A DNA stretch of 50,000 bases from NCBI GenBank assembly GCA_014529385.2, contig CM043960.1:125653043-125703042 (forward strand), given 5' to 3'. Below are positions 10,511 to 20,265 of this stretch, in pieces. This DNA is from Adiantum capillus-veneris. Its lineage: Eukaryota; Streptophyta; Polypodiopsida; Polypodiales; Pteridaceae. Position numbers and translations under genes: made by a program. Below the pieces are notes generated by a model that saw only the letters and a list, made by a program, of their open reading frames with translations, searched no databases and had not been told where the DNA came from. How positions within the stretch are numbered: the first letter of the stretch is position 1; each line of letters begins with the position of its first letter.

Positions 10511-10775
10511 GCAACATTCTTCCCACCTTCTTCTCTTCTATTGAATCAGTTCCTTGTATGTATGCAAATGATTTTAATAGTTTTCTTTGTCCATAGTTGC
10601 ATCAAGCTTTATCAAGGAATTTCGAGCATCTTGAAATTCTTTATCAAACCACCTTTTGTGTTATCTGTCTTTGTTGATACCATGGACATGCTTTATGGAA
10701 AAGTGTTCTTGTGCCAAATAACTTTTTTGAAAGCTTCCCATTTAGTTTCTAATGGTGAGTCATATTGAAGCTTTG

Positions 10776-11714
10776 TCATCCATAACTTTTTGCAACCATT
10801 TCAATGTACATAGGTGTCCGTTTCAAATCCATACATAGTGATAACTTCTCGTCTCTTTGGATGAGATTATCATGCTTAGTTCCTTCTCCACATGCAAGGT
10901 CGATACATAAGGTCTGATGGTCTAATTTTGGGGTCGATTGGCCAAGCGTAAAACTCTCTATGTAATACATGATGGATTCAGAGAGTAGCATATAGTCAAT
11001 CACACTATCCCCATTATGTTTTCTACATGTAAATCCGTCGGTTCCACTCCACAAAGATACACCATTGGCTATGAGCATACTCGTGCTATTGCACATGTGT
11101 AAAAGTAACTTTCCATAGTGATCCAGCTCTTTCTCATCCATTGAAGTACGATCATACAAGTAAACTTCCTCCAACTCCCTTGAAATGTATGCATAAAAAG
11201 GGAAATCATGATGAGGAATGTAGCAACTGGCTACAAAAATGGATGCTCTTTTTGGTTTCATAATTTTCAACCATACATAATGTTTGTGCTTGTCATCTTT
11301 CACAATCGATACAAAATCTTCTAACCCTTTCTTAACCATACATGCTACCCCTCCTTGCCCTCTGTGTTGCTTGAGATTCTTAGACCACATCAATGAATCT
11401 ACATTGTAATCCGCCAACCCGTTAATCCTTTGTGTATCATGTTCCCAAGATCCAAGGAGAAGTATAACATTGGCTTTGCTTGTTAGTTCATCGATGCCAA
11501 CCCCCGCATTCATATCCCCAAAGACAATAACATCACCTTCGCCTTTAAAATAAGCAATATCCTCCTCTAAATAAAAAAATACTTGATCTCTATCCATGCA
11601 AGCATAAAAAGGGGAATCATGATGAGGAATGTAGCAACCGGCTACAAATATGGATGGTCTTTTTGGTTTCATAATTTTCAGCCATACATAATGTTTGGGC
11701 TTGTTATCTTTCAC
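10776..11714 (-). pseudogene. LINE endonuclease-like ORF with internal duplication
   Basis: This 312-residue frame resembles the apurinic-type endonuclease domain (exonuclease-endonuclease-phosphatase fold) of non-LTR elements, which nicks target DNA to prime reverse transcription. Visible hallmarks are GQGGVACMVKK, SIFVASCYIPHHD, VIVFGDMNAGVG (the GDxN motif) and, near the end, GDSVIDYMLLSES followed by a position where the usual SDH reads LDH. The segment KHYVWLKIMKPKR...IFVA.CYIPHHD occurs twice in the same frame, so a normal domain length is exceeded. The apparent Met is inside the older repeat unit and is unlikely to be the original start. The altered SDH triad and the duplication suggest an inactive protein. 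Confidence 0.65.
11191..11514. repeat. endonuclease segment duplication, unit 1
   Basis: Starts GCATAAAAAGGGAAATCATG and ends near CCAACCCCCGCATT. It is repeated 411 bp later with scattered substitutions. Confidence 0.9.
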
Positions 11715-11923
11715 AATTGATACAAAATCTTCTAATCATTTCTTAACCATACATGCTACCCCTCCTTGCCCCTCTTCATTGCTTGAGATTCTTTGAACAC
11801 ATCAATGAATGTACATTGTAATCCTCCAACCCGTTAATCCTTTGTGTATTATGCTCCCAAGTTTCAACAAGAAGTACAACATTGGCTTTGCTTGTTAGTT
11901 CATCAATGCCAACCCCCACATTG
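11602..11923. repeat. endonuclease segment duplication, unit 2
   Basis: Starts GCATAAAAAGGGGAATCATG and ends near CCAACCCCCACATTG, where the solo LTR begins. The offset from unit 1 is 411 bp, or 137 codons. Confidence 0.9.
11919..11923. repeat. target-site duplication CATTG, left
   Basis: CATTG lies immediately before the LTR and is repeated at 12737-12741. Confidence 0.9.
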
Positions 11924-12169
11924 TGTTAAGTATGGAGCCTGATTTACCCTTGTAATTTTCTGTGGTAAAAGCGCACATTTGTAAGGCCCCCATTATGAGG
12001 AGAAGCCATCGTGCGTGAAGGAAAATCACTCACCGGAAACCAAAATTTTCATGGACAAGAATCAGGGGCAACTTTAGAGGCCTCGGGGGCGGAGGCCCCC
12101 TGAGACTTTTTTTTCGCCGGAATATTCCTTTTCGTCGAAATATTATGGCCGGACGGCGGCCGGAAAACA

Positions 12170-12295
12170 ACCGGTCGGTTGACCGGTGGCCAGTAGTCAA
12201 TGGCCAATAGCCGGTGGTCGGAAGTCAATGGCCAGTGGCCGGTGGCCGGTAGTCAATGGCCGGTGGTCGGAAGTCAATGGCCGGTGGCCGAATTC
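12170..12295. repeat. GGCCGGT-type minisatellite in solo LTR
   Basis: Interspersed short units such as GGCCGGTGGTCGG, AAGTCAATGGCC and GGTAGTCAATGG recur several times. The same block, in reverse complement, is in the second LTR at about 37680-37795 with a different number of units. Confidence 0.85.
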
Positions 12296-12420
12296 AAAAG
12301 CGGACTTGTCTTCTCAAGGGTGGCCACACATGGGCGGATTGGAGGGTCCGATTTGGACTTATTCACACAAGGGCGGCTGCACATGGCTGTCTCTCATAAG
12401 AGAGGGCAGCCCTTTTGGCT

Positions 12421-12427
12421 TATAAAA
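12421..12427 (+). promoter_or_regulatory. TATA box of solo LTR A
   Basis: TATAAAA in the context GGCTTATAAAAGGAGG, about 500 bp into the LTR. A transcript would start roughly 30 bases downstream. Confidence 0.7.
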
Positions 12428-12736
12428 GGAGGCCATTTCTACACACATTTCATAGTGTGAAGTTGATGCAACAAGGTGAGTGTGAGGTGGTGAGAGTGAA
12501 TCAAGGCGGGAGCTCCATTAAGGGTATAATCCCTTTGTAAACTACTTCTTGTTTTGAAGTACTAAAGCCATTGAGTGGCTGCTTTCCCTTGGACGTAGCC
12601 CACATTGGGTGAATCACGTATATCGTGTGTACTCTCTCTCTGTCTCTCTACTCTATAATCTCGTGTATGTAAATCCGTCTCTCTCCATTAAGTAATCTAC
12701 TCAATTATCTATTTAGCTACGTCTTATTTCCTAACA

Positions 12737-12741
12737 CATTG
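12737..12741. repeat. target-site duplication CATTG, right
   Basis: An exact copy of 11919-11923, immediately after the LTR terminus. Confidence 0.9.
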
Positions 12742-13015
12742 CACGGGTATACATTGCAATTCCAAAAGCATACTTTCAATTGCAACTCGGCCTCATAGGT
12801 CGCGCATTCCTATTTTCTCGATAGACTTACATCCTCCTTGGGCACATTTTCTTCATCAGAGATCTCCTTGTTTTTCATATTCCTCTCCTCATATGCCTTG
12901 TGATGCATATTTTGTTGCTTAATAGTGCGATCTTCACATATAAAACATTTTGTATCTCTCAAATAGATCCAACTATTATCAAGGATAATCTGTCATATGG
13001 TCTCATCTGTCCTCT

Positions 13016-16000
13016 TTGTGTTGTCAAGTGGCGGGGGGAAAACAAGGCTTTAGTGAGCACGGCTCCCTACCTATAATTATGTATTAGGGTGTATGATCAC
13101 TCCAAAGCAATTACAACTTGCTAGAGTGCAGACAAAGTAAGTACATGAAGAACATTGAAAGTACACTTCTACCATAGGATACTACGACTTTCGATGTCAA
13201 GGACAATGGTTACAGAAATCAGTAAGTATGTTATCTTTAAGTTTAAATTTTGAACTTATTAACTTTCACAGGAATTTCCACAATGTCAACTTGACAAGAA
13301 AATGTTTCTTCGATCAAGCAGTGCTTCGTAATCGATGCCACTTGATAGCTAAGCTGTAGATACTATCTCTATCAATATTGGGCAATCTCATGATTCTCAA
13401 TAAGCTGCACGATTCGGCAAGGCCGATGATCTATGAAATTTTGACAAGGTCAATATTCTTTTGCTTTGACATATGTGCATCAACAGGAGCACCTATTAGC
13501 TATGAGCGCGTTCTGTCTCATATTTTTGACGAATTTATGCAAAGCAAGGCTTCACTTCAAGGCATCTTGCATAACAGTTTCCAAGGTTTGGAATATGCTA
13601 TTAACATACGGACTTCGGGAAACTTGGCACAATGTCTATCTGATTTTCTCTTGGAGGTCGGTATGACCCAAGCTATGATGGCATGTTGGGTATATCCGAT
13701 AGCTCTAAAGTTCTCAGCATATACGACTACAAGCCAGATTCAAGCAAAGACAACCGCTCTCAGAGAGGCAACAAGGTTAGTACATTTTATTTGTTTTTTT
13801 GTAATTTAACCTTTCATTTGTAAAAGATTCCTCTACTGAGCAAAGCAAAGTGCTTTGCTAGCCTTTATGCAAAGCAAGGCTTCTATCTTGTACCACAATA
13901 CTATCCATTGACTTCAGATCAAGGATAATGGTACACATATTTTGCACTCAGTGGATATAAGCTCACAGTTTGTGTTTGGCAACAACTCCTTGTGATGTAT
14001 CCATGCCCGTCTAATCATGCAAGGCACGTTTAGCAGTAACTCACAAGGTTGAGACTGTCATTGAATCCAAGGGCTTATCAATCTATTTTTCTGATATACA
14101 TGTAGGGCATGCTAGTATGGTGGGTTTTTTCACTCCATTATTGTATACGCTCTCACAATAACATCAACTACTCTGTCCAAGAAGATTTGAGGCTGGTAGA
14201 TGGGCTTCCGATCGTTGTATATATATACAAAGGTGAGCATTGCATATTATTGGCTCTATACACAAGGTGCAACCAATTTGAACACGAAGCTAACGAAGAG
14301 GTTTGGATTGCAAAGGCAACACCCAGGGTTACCAGTTTCTACTCTGTCCAAGAAGATTTGAGGCTGGTAGATGGGCTTTTGATCGTTGTATATGTATAAA
14401 CGGTGAGCATTGCACATCATTGGCTCTATGCACAAGGTGCAACCAATTTGAACACGAAGTTAACCAAGAGGTTTGGATTGCAAAGGCAACACCTAGGGTT
14501 ACCAATTTCTACTGCTTGTTTTTCCAGTTGTTTCTTTTAGGTTTGCAAAGTGCATGTGACTACAGGTAAGTGAACGTTATGTTCAACATCCAAGTATACA
14601 TATGATTTGGTTTAATTCCAATTTTCCATTATTGAATATGTTTTGCTTGACTATTTTAAGTCGAATAAATAAGCTTGAATGCTTTCATCCATTTTGCTCT
14701 TCAGAGACATGACAAGGTCATGTAAGAGCAAAGAATTTTGGGTCGCACTGTCCCAAATACATTTCTCCACTATGCAATTATAGACCTATATGTAGGGTTT
14801 TCTTTGGCACATGTTGTCACCTGGGATACAACATGGTCTATGAACTCAAGGAGTTCGGTTTAACCAGTGTGGAGCAAGGTTAATGTGGGTCCTCTCACTC
14901 ATGTCGTTGTGTGTTTACAATTACCTTCACGCACAAGTAAATCTCGAACTTGAAGGATATCCTTTTCCAGACATCTTTATTTGAAACATATTCCACATGT
15001 GGAGAATATGAGCCTCTAGGACTGACACTGGCGCCCGCTATTTCAATAATGTGTTGCGACAAAGTCCCCAAGGCTGGTCAAATCCATTTTAGAGACCATT
15101 TTTAGCACGACGTATCAGAAATAATTTCAATGGCAAAAAATTGTCGGGCACTTAGAACGACTTGTTAAGGTTACAAGTGCTATTGAACAACATTAACAAA
15201 CGATTGTTTATGCAAGGATATGTGCTGTTAATGAACATGTTTCATTGGTACCTAGGTGTGATCGATTTTCACATTCCATTATGGTCCAATGTAAGGCCAA
15301 GGGCCAGGGATATGCAGGTTCGAATCCGTTTTTGCTAAATGCATGTACACAAGGTGTTGTGAACCCTAGTGTTTGGCAAAGGCTAATGTGGAGCGGCATG
15401 CTTATTCATCACATTAGTTGCTTATGAAGCATTTTGCACTCTATGTACAATATCTCTATGAGATTACTTTTGGATCTACCAATCACTAATAGAGGTCATG
15501 GCTCGGTTTGAGTACTTGTGGATTTTTCAAGTTAACTAAGATGGTTATTCATAACATTCTTGATTTCTCAGCAATGTTGTGTGGCACTGTGATCTCTGTT
15601 TACCATCATTTTGGCAGATTGTCTGTAAACGAAGGGGAAACACACCTCAGTACTGTCATTTATCCAAAGAGGATAGACAGATTACAAGTGTAATCTTGTG
15701 CTAAAGGATATGCGAAGCACGTACATTAGCACCAAGCAATCCAATTAGAAAGAATGTATCGCTCTAGTTGGAGTTTGGTTACCATAAGGTAAAGCATGTT
15801 TGCGACTAAGTTTAGTCTCTTCATGCTTAAGTCATGTTCTTAACCTTGAACACTAGTCATGGTGGGGTTGTTTACTGATGCAATAAGATAACAAGTCAAG
15901 GACTTAAGTTTTGACTATGAGTTACGTCAGGCAGTTACTTTCAGGGAAAGTCAAAAGAGGTACTCTTTGGGGTACATATTTGTTTTGATAACTCGTTTAG

Positions 16001-16150
16001 CATGCATGTGGGTTCTAAATGGATTTTATACACTATGTTGGTTATGGGTTGGTTACACAAGACGGTTGCAAGGGGACAATAATATGGAAAATCAAGATGC
16101 TCTTTTTGATTTCGTTGAACCTCCTACTGAATTGTGCTTCGGTCAAAAGG
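13016..16150. other. unassigned DNA with short repeats
   Basis: No gene is recognised. A plus-strand open frame at 13378-13809 (143 residues, containing GAPISYERVLSHIFDEFM) has no family I know. A 20-base direct repeat, TTTATGCAAAGCAAGGCTTC, occurs at 13534-13553 and 13864-13883. The 171-bp tandem duplication below lies here. A GGTTCGAATCC pol III B-box-like string occurs at 15317-15327 without a foldable tRNA around it. Confidence 0.4.
14171..14512 (+). repeat. 171-bp tandem duplication (two units)
   Basis: Unit 1 is 14171-14341 and unit 2 is 14342-14512. Both begin CTCTGTCCAAGAAGATTTG and differ by scattered substitutions and a small deletion near GATCGTTGTATAT. The 57-codon period keeps one frame partly open across the join (QEDLRLVDGL.IVVY... 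and EVWIAKATPRVT in each unit). That suggests duplication inside a once-coding sequence, but I cannot identify the protein. Confidence 0.88.
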
Positions 16151-16560
16151 ACAGCTGGATCGAGGAAGGATGCCACTGCCAAAAACATTAGTGTTCTTTA
16201 CGACGCTATCACCACTTCCGTTTTCGAGGACAAAAACGCTTCTCTAAGGGAGGAGTAATGTAAGGCTAAGAGCAAACTCAGGGGGGTCAATGACCTAGGC
16301 CAGGGGCCGATTGCTAGGTGTGGACAGGGGTTTCTGAATACGGATGGCCAAGGGCCTATATATAGGGTGGTAGGGCGGATAAGACCTTCGTGAGGACAGT
16401 TCCGTCAGTCTTACAAAAGTAGTGTCCATGCCTCGACAAAAGATGGCGTCCATGTTTGGGTTCTCATCTCTGACGATGCTTGCTTGACATGGAGGCGCAT
16501 GCATAACTCTAAGATGGAGCTTCCTCTTTGTAGTTTCATGTTTATCCACATAGCCATTGT
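16150..16560 (+). mobile_element. possible gypsy 3' end and LTR start
   Basis: A short frame ends ...VFEDKNASLREE then TAA at 16256-16258. Its DNA ends in the purine-rich run AAGGGAGGAGTAA, followed directly by TGTAAGGCTAAGAGC. A polypurine tract abutting TG is the usual 3' pol/LTR junction of plant gypsy elements, and acidic C-termini of this kind are common there. A TATA-like CTATATATAGGG lies near 16352 within the presumed LTR. No partner LTR or integrase is found, so this is a tentative relic. Confidence 0.4.
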
Positions 16561-17060
16561 TTCATATTTTAATATCTTTTCTTAAAATATTTTTTTAATA
16601 ATGTTCTTTAATTTTTATTCACAAGCAAAACATACAAAAATACCAAAATTTGAATGTGTAAGTGCTAAAGCAGGGTTTGGTAATATGAGCGGCAATAGTC
16701 ACATCACTATACGTGGTGATATTTGAAATACAAAAAAATGTCCTCTCGTCCCTCTCTCTCTTCTTTGGCAAGCCCATTTTGGACTCTCTCTCTCTACAAA
16801 ATGCGGTAAAAGCTCGCGGTAAATGTTTTGAGATTTTCATAATGCACTAGGTTTTTTGTGCCCGACTTCGCGTTGTAGATCCCATGGCATGGGCTTGTTA
16901 TAATACCTTGAACCCATTAGCGTCGATGGATGCAATGCGTGTGTGAACGAGGCGTATCGCTGTCACTCTTGCCAATGTCCTAGAACTGATGAGAGGTTGG
17001 CTCTTGAAAGTATATATGTGGAGATATATATGCATTGAATGCACAGGCTTTCTCCGAGGT
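16561..17060. other. AT-rich upstream region of the cold-shock gene
   Basis: No gene is seen. It contains AT-rich stretches near 16570-16620 and a short CT-rich run near 16745-16795. Confidence 0.5.
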
Positions 17061-17081
17061 GATGAGGGATGTGGGGTATTT

Positions 17082-17086
17082 TATAA
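17082..17086 (+). promoter_or_regulatory. candidate TATA box of the cold-shock gene
   Basis: TATAA in the context TATTTTATAAGGAG, about 185 bases before the start codon. It implies a 5' leader of roughly 150 bases. Inferred from position and sequence only. Confidence 0.5.
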
Positions 17087-17177
17087 GGAGAATGATCGCA
17101 TCATGCAAAATGAGGACCGTAGATGGGATCAGAGCTGAACTTGACCGTCCGATTTTGCAGTCTTTACTATATGGGTG

Positions 17178-17187
17178 AAACCCTAAA
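17178..17187 (+). promoter_or_regulatory. telo-box-like element
   Basis: AAACCCTAAA lies about 85 bases before the ATG. This motif is frequent upstream of plant genes for translation and RNA-handling proteins that are active in dividing cells. Confidence 0.5.
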
Positions 17188-17269
17188 TCTCGTTTAGCAG
17201 ACTCAGGGAGCCCTCCGTTGTCGTCTTCTCCTCCTCTTCCGTTTCTTTGTTGCTCTCCGCGAGGTCGCC

Positions 17270-18103
17270 ATGGCTGGCGGCTCCAAGATCACTGGCAAGG
17301 TCAAGTGGTTCAACACCACGAAGGGCTTCGGCTTCATCACCCCCGATGATGGCTCTGAAGACCTGTTTGTGCACCAAACCTCCCTGGTTTGCGACGGTTT
17401 CCGCTCTCTTGCAGAGGGTGAGGAAGTCGAGTTCCGCATTGAGGAGGGAGACGATGGGCGGACGCGTGCAGTTCAAGTGACAGGCCCGAACGGAAAGGCT
17501 CTTCAAGGATCGGGAGAAGATGATGGATATGGAGGCGGAGGCGGTTATGGTGGTGGAAGGGGAAGGGGCGGTCGTGGCGGATATGGAGGGGGTGGGTATG
17601 GAGGTGGGGGCGGTGGTTATGGAGGTGGTGGTGGTGGTGGGTATGGAAGCGGCGGTGGAGGCGGAGGTGGATGTTACAACTGCGGTGAGTCAGGTCATTT
17701 TGCTCGGGAGTGTCCATCTGCTGATGGAGGAGGAGGTGGTGGATATGGCGGAGGTGGAGGGTACAGCAGAGGTGGAGGTTATGGAGGAGGTGGTGGTGGT
17801 TATCGCAGCAGTGGTGGTGGTGGAGGTGGGAGCTATGGAGGTGGAGGTGGTTATGGAGGTGGGGGTGGAGGCAGCTGCTACAATTGTGGTGAGGAAGGAC
17901 ATTTTGCACGCGAATGCCCATCGAGTGAAGGGGGTGGACGAAGTTTTGGCGGTGGTCGTTCAGGTGGTGGAGGCAGCCGCGGTGGAGGGTATGGTGGTGG
18001 TGGTGGTGGTGGTTATGGAGGTGGTGGCAGCAGCGGTGGAGGTTCTTGCTACTCTTGCGGCAAATCAGGGCATTTTGCACGCGAATGCCCTCAGGCCTCG
18101 TAA
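17270..18103 (+). CDS. plant cold-shock domain protein with three CCHC zinc knuckles
   Basis: A single-exon 277-residue protein, and the only clear host gene here. Residues 8-75 form a cold-shock domain with RNP1 (KGFGFI, 18-23) and RNP2 (LFVHQ, 32-36), which bind single-stranded RNA or DNA. The rest is a Gly-rich, Tyr- and Arg-dotted disordered region with three retroviral-type knuckles: [15 protein letters not shown] (Cys135, Cys138, His143, Cys148), [15 protein letters not shown] (from Cys203) and [15 protein letters not shown] (from Cys260), the last almost at the C-terminus. This is the architecture of plant CSP/GRP2 proteins: nucleic-acid chaperones acting in cytoplasm and nucleus, often linked to cold response and development. 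Known plant members carry from two to seven knuckles. The start is supported by the context GCCATGGCT and by alignment of the domain to the N-terminus. Long antisense ORFs across it are composition shadows. Confidence 0.96.
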   Translation: MAGGSKITGKVKWFNTTKGFGFITPDDGSEDLFVHQTSLVCDGFRSLAEGEEVEFRIEEGDDGRTRAVQVTGPNGKALQGSGEDDGYGGGGGYGGGRGRGGRGGYGGGGYGGGGGGYGGGGGGGYGSGGGGGGGCYNCGESGHFARECPSADGGGGGGYGGGGGYSRGGGYGGGGGGYRSSGGGGGGSYGGGGGYGGGGGGSCYNCGEEGHFARECPSSEGGGRSFGGGRSGGGGSRGGGYGGGGGGGYGGGGSSGGGSCYSCGKSGHFARECPQAS

Positions 18104-19321
18104 AAGACAGCTTCATCATGTCTTCTCATCGAGTCTCCTCGTGTCCTGTTTTTGGGTGGCTCCTGTGAACCTGTAAAGGTGCTTTCCGTGGCCAGTTTTG
18201 TATAGGGCTTCTCTATTTTGCAAAATTAGGAAGTGAGGATGTTTTGTCCGACTCATAGTGAAGCTGTGAAATTAGCAAACCCTGCGAATCAGGAAACCTT
18301 TATGGCAAAACCCTGGATTTAGACATGTTCTGCAGGTGCAAGCGTACTTTGAATTGCTTCTCTTGGATTCACTGTATTGGTTGTTATTTGATGTTGCACC
18401 CTTGCGTGCCCTGAAGCAGTATAGGTATGAATGTAATATTTATGATCTGTTTGCTATTTGAAGTGCTTTTTGTCCCAGTTTAATTTACAGAGCCATAATT
18501 CTGACAATCAGGGCGGAGATGGTGTCGTAATTGTACATTCTTTGGAATGTGAAGCTGTAGTAAATCAGCAATGTTTTATTCTAACAATCAGGGTGCGGAT
18601 GATCTCATGACTGCACTTCTTTGAATGTCTAGTTGTGAGTAGGTTCTAAAAGGGCGGCATGGATTGTGCAAGTATAATGGTTATCTTTTGGCACTGCAGA
18701 TCTGCCCTAATATGGATTGAGAGTGTGTAATGTCTAATGGGTATTGGCTCCTCACATCTGTTTTTCACCTCTTGGTCTACAATTTGATTTGTAGTATTCT
18801 CACCATAGCCATTCAGAACTTTCATTTCCTGTCTTTGTAGGTTGAAATTTCTTTTCCAAAATCAGTATTGCCCTTGCCAGCTCAAACTGGAAGCTGATAA
18901 GAAATTGAGATATTTTGATGTTATTGCTTAAAATGGATTAGTTATGTTGTAATTTTTTTTTATACCTAGGACAGGCAATGTTTCTTTACATCTTACTTTC
19001 TGATTCAAAATAGTTTTAAGATTTTTTAAACGAGGGCATATTGAGATCACTATATTTCTCTCTTCTGAGTATCATAAGACTGGCGTGAGTGGTGGTTGTA
19101 GTAGGTGTAAATTAGGAAATTGCTGTATGAATTTCCTTTAAAAAAACGATGATTAAATGAACATGGAAGATTTTGTTCCAAGTTCGGAAAATTATAACCT
19201 CATTTTTATCATTAAAATGACGTGATGCAAATACAACAAGATTCATGTTTAGCATTTACTCTATAGTATTAGAGTTCAAGACAAACATGAATGAAAGGAA
19301 ATGGGAAGGAAAAGCGGGGAA

Positions 19322-19322
<1 letters not shown>
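18104..19322. other. 3' flank of the cold-shock gene
   Basis: The 3' untranslated region presumably occupies the first 300-400 bases; no perfect AATAAA was picked out near its end. Two similar stretches about 80 bp apart (near 18500 and 18582, both with ACAATCAGGG followed by related sequence) suggest a small old duplication. No ORF of note. Confidence 0.5.

Positions 19323-19323
<1 letters not shown>

Positions 19324-19354
<31 letters not shown>
19324..19354. repeat. (GA)n microsatellite
   Basis: About 15 GA units. Confidence 0.95.
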
Positions 19355-19357
<3 letters not shown>

Positions 19358-19499
19358 TTGAGAGAATCTTTCTACCCTATTAAGGAGAACCACATTCAGG
19401 TCCTCCACATGTGGCTCAACAAGAGGGTTGTCAACAAACAAGGTGGGCGCTCATGTTGTTTTGGGGAAAACTCACTTGAGTTTGTGGCTTTCCCACTTT

Positions 19500-19735
19500 A
19501 TTGTAAGTAACTTTTGAAAAATGTGTCTAGGTTCAATGTGAACCTGAACAAAGTATAAAAATATATATTAAGAGGTCATTTAAGGCCTTTAACCCAACCA
19601 CCTCCCACTTAAAAGGCATAAATGAAGTCTTTAAGCAAACCAGCTCCCTCCCATCGGCTGTATGCAATGCTCATGTTGAGCCTTAGCAAGACTCTTGATG
19701 AGAACATCTGAAGGGTTGGCTAATATATTCAAAAA
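19500..19735 (-). mobile_element. copia 3'-end relic (pol C-terminus, polypurine tract, LTR edge)
   Basis: On the minus strand 19735-19640 reads NPSDVLIKSLAKAQHEHC, matching the copia pol C-terminus pattern NPADLFTKxLxxxxHEHxR. Just after it lies AAGTGGGAGG (19601-19610), a polypurine tract followed by the presumed LTR edge, as at the three other copia ends in the window (39011, 40885, 49407). The rest of the element is missing. Confidence 0.65.
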
Positions 19736-20265
19736 TAAAAAATGGGCAAAGTATCACAAATCAGGTAAAATGTCCGGTAAAAAGCAACCTTGGCTCACTA
19801 TCACATTATGTAGCAAAATCTTTATCGCAATCGGTTGGCAAGGGCTACATTGATAATATTGATATGATGGCGGATTGGGGCTACTCTCGACTTGAGGATA
19901 TAGTAGGCCATAGGGACACATTGAACAGGCGCGACAGTTTGCTTTCATTCCTTGAGGACAAGGCAGGGCTATGGATGGCTGAGGTGCAAAGTTAAAATAC
20001 ACTTAAAGTTAAAATACACTTATTATAAATACTTCGTAACTTGGTAACCCTACATATGAAAAGTGTGAGGTATATTAACTATATTTGAAGGAGTTTACAC
20101 AACTTTTGATGTTGAATCTGTCATACTACCCCTGAGCCCTAGCCAATGAGCTATCTACATCCCATCATGCGCATTGAAGTCATGGGCCAATAAGCAAATA
20201 TTGTTAAAGTTTGTTGGGATGACTGGTGCAAAGAAAATTTAAATCTTACGAGGTAAAGGTGGGTT
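19736..20265. other. unassigned DNA between copia relic and tandem array
   Basis: No gene or clear repeat is seen. A minus-strand open frame at 19754-20002 has no recognisable motif. Confidence 0.4.

Larger units (their letters stand above)
11924..12736 (+). mobile_element. solo LTR, 813 bp (family A)
   Basis: The segment starts TGTTAAGTATGGAGCC and ends ACGTCTTATTTCCTAACA, with TG...CA ends and an imperfect TGTTA/TAACA inverted terminus. It is flanked by an exact 5-bp duplication CATTG. A canonical TATAAAA lies at 12421-12427, and a GGCCGGT-rich minisatellite at about 12170-12295. A reverse-oriented relative is at 37194-37997. With no primer site or internal region between two LTRs, it is best read as a solo LTR left by recombination; whether the parent was gypsy or copia is not shown. 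It interrupts the LINE fragment. Two overlapping ORFs at 12186-12460 come from the minisatellite. Confidence 0.93.
10515..13015 (-). mobile_element. LINE-type retrotransposon fragment (copy 1)
   Basis: Two blocks match the second LINE copy near 46-47.6 kb: 10519-10755 resembles 47295-47518, and 12943-13010 resembles 47530-47600. Between them lies an endonuclease-like region that the second copy lacks. No reverse transcriptase is found below 10515, so the 3' part has been lost. The fragment is split by a solo LTR at 11924-12736. Many frame breaks mark it as an old copy. Confidence 0.7.

Noticed and set aside
12186-12460. Overlapping ORFs rich in Trp, Pro and Ser in the solo LTR
   Set aside because: They follow the GGCCGGT minisatellite and cross the TATA box. 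The same frames appear in the second LTR copy at 37510-37910.
15317-15327. GGTTCGAATCC, a perfect tRNA/SINE B-box
   Set aside because: The flanks do not form a T-arm, no A-box is found at the right distance, and no target duplication or tail marks a SINE.
17337-18119. Long antisense, His-rich 260-residue ORF across the cold-shock gene
   Set aside because: It is the complement of the Gly-rich coding repeats (GGT/GGA codons read as His/Pro/Leu) and has no motif of its own.
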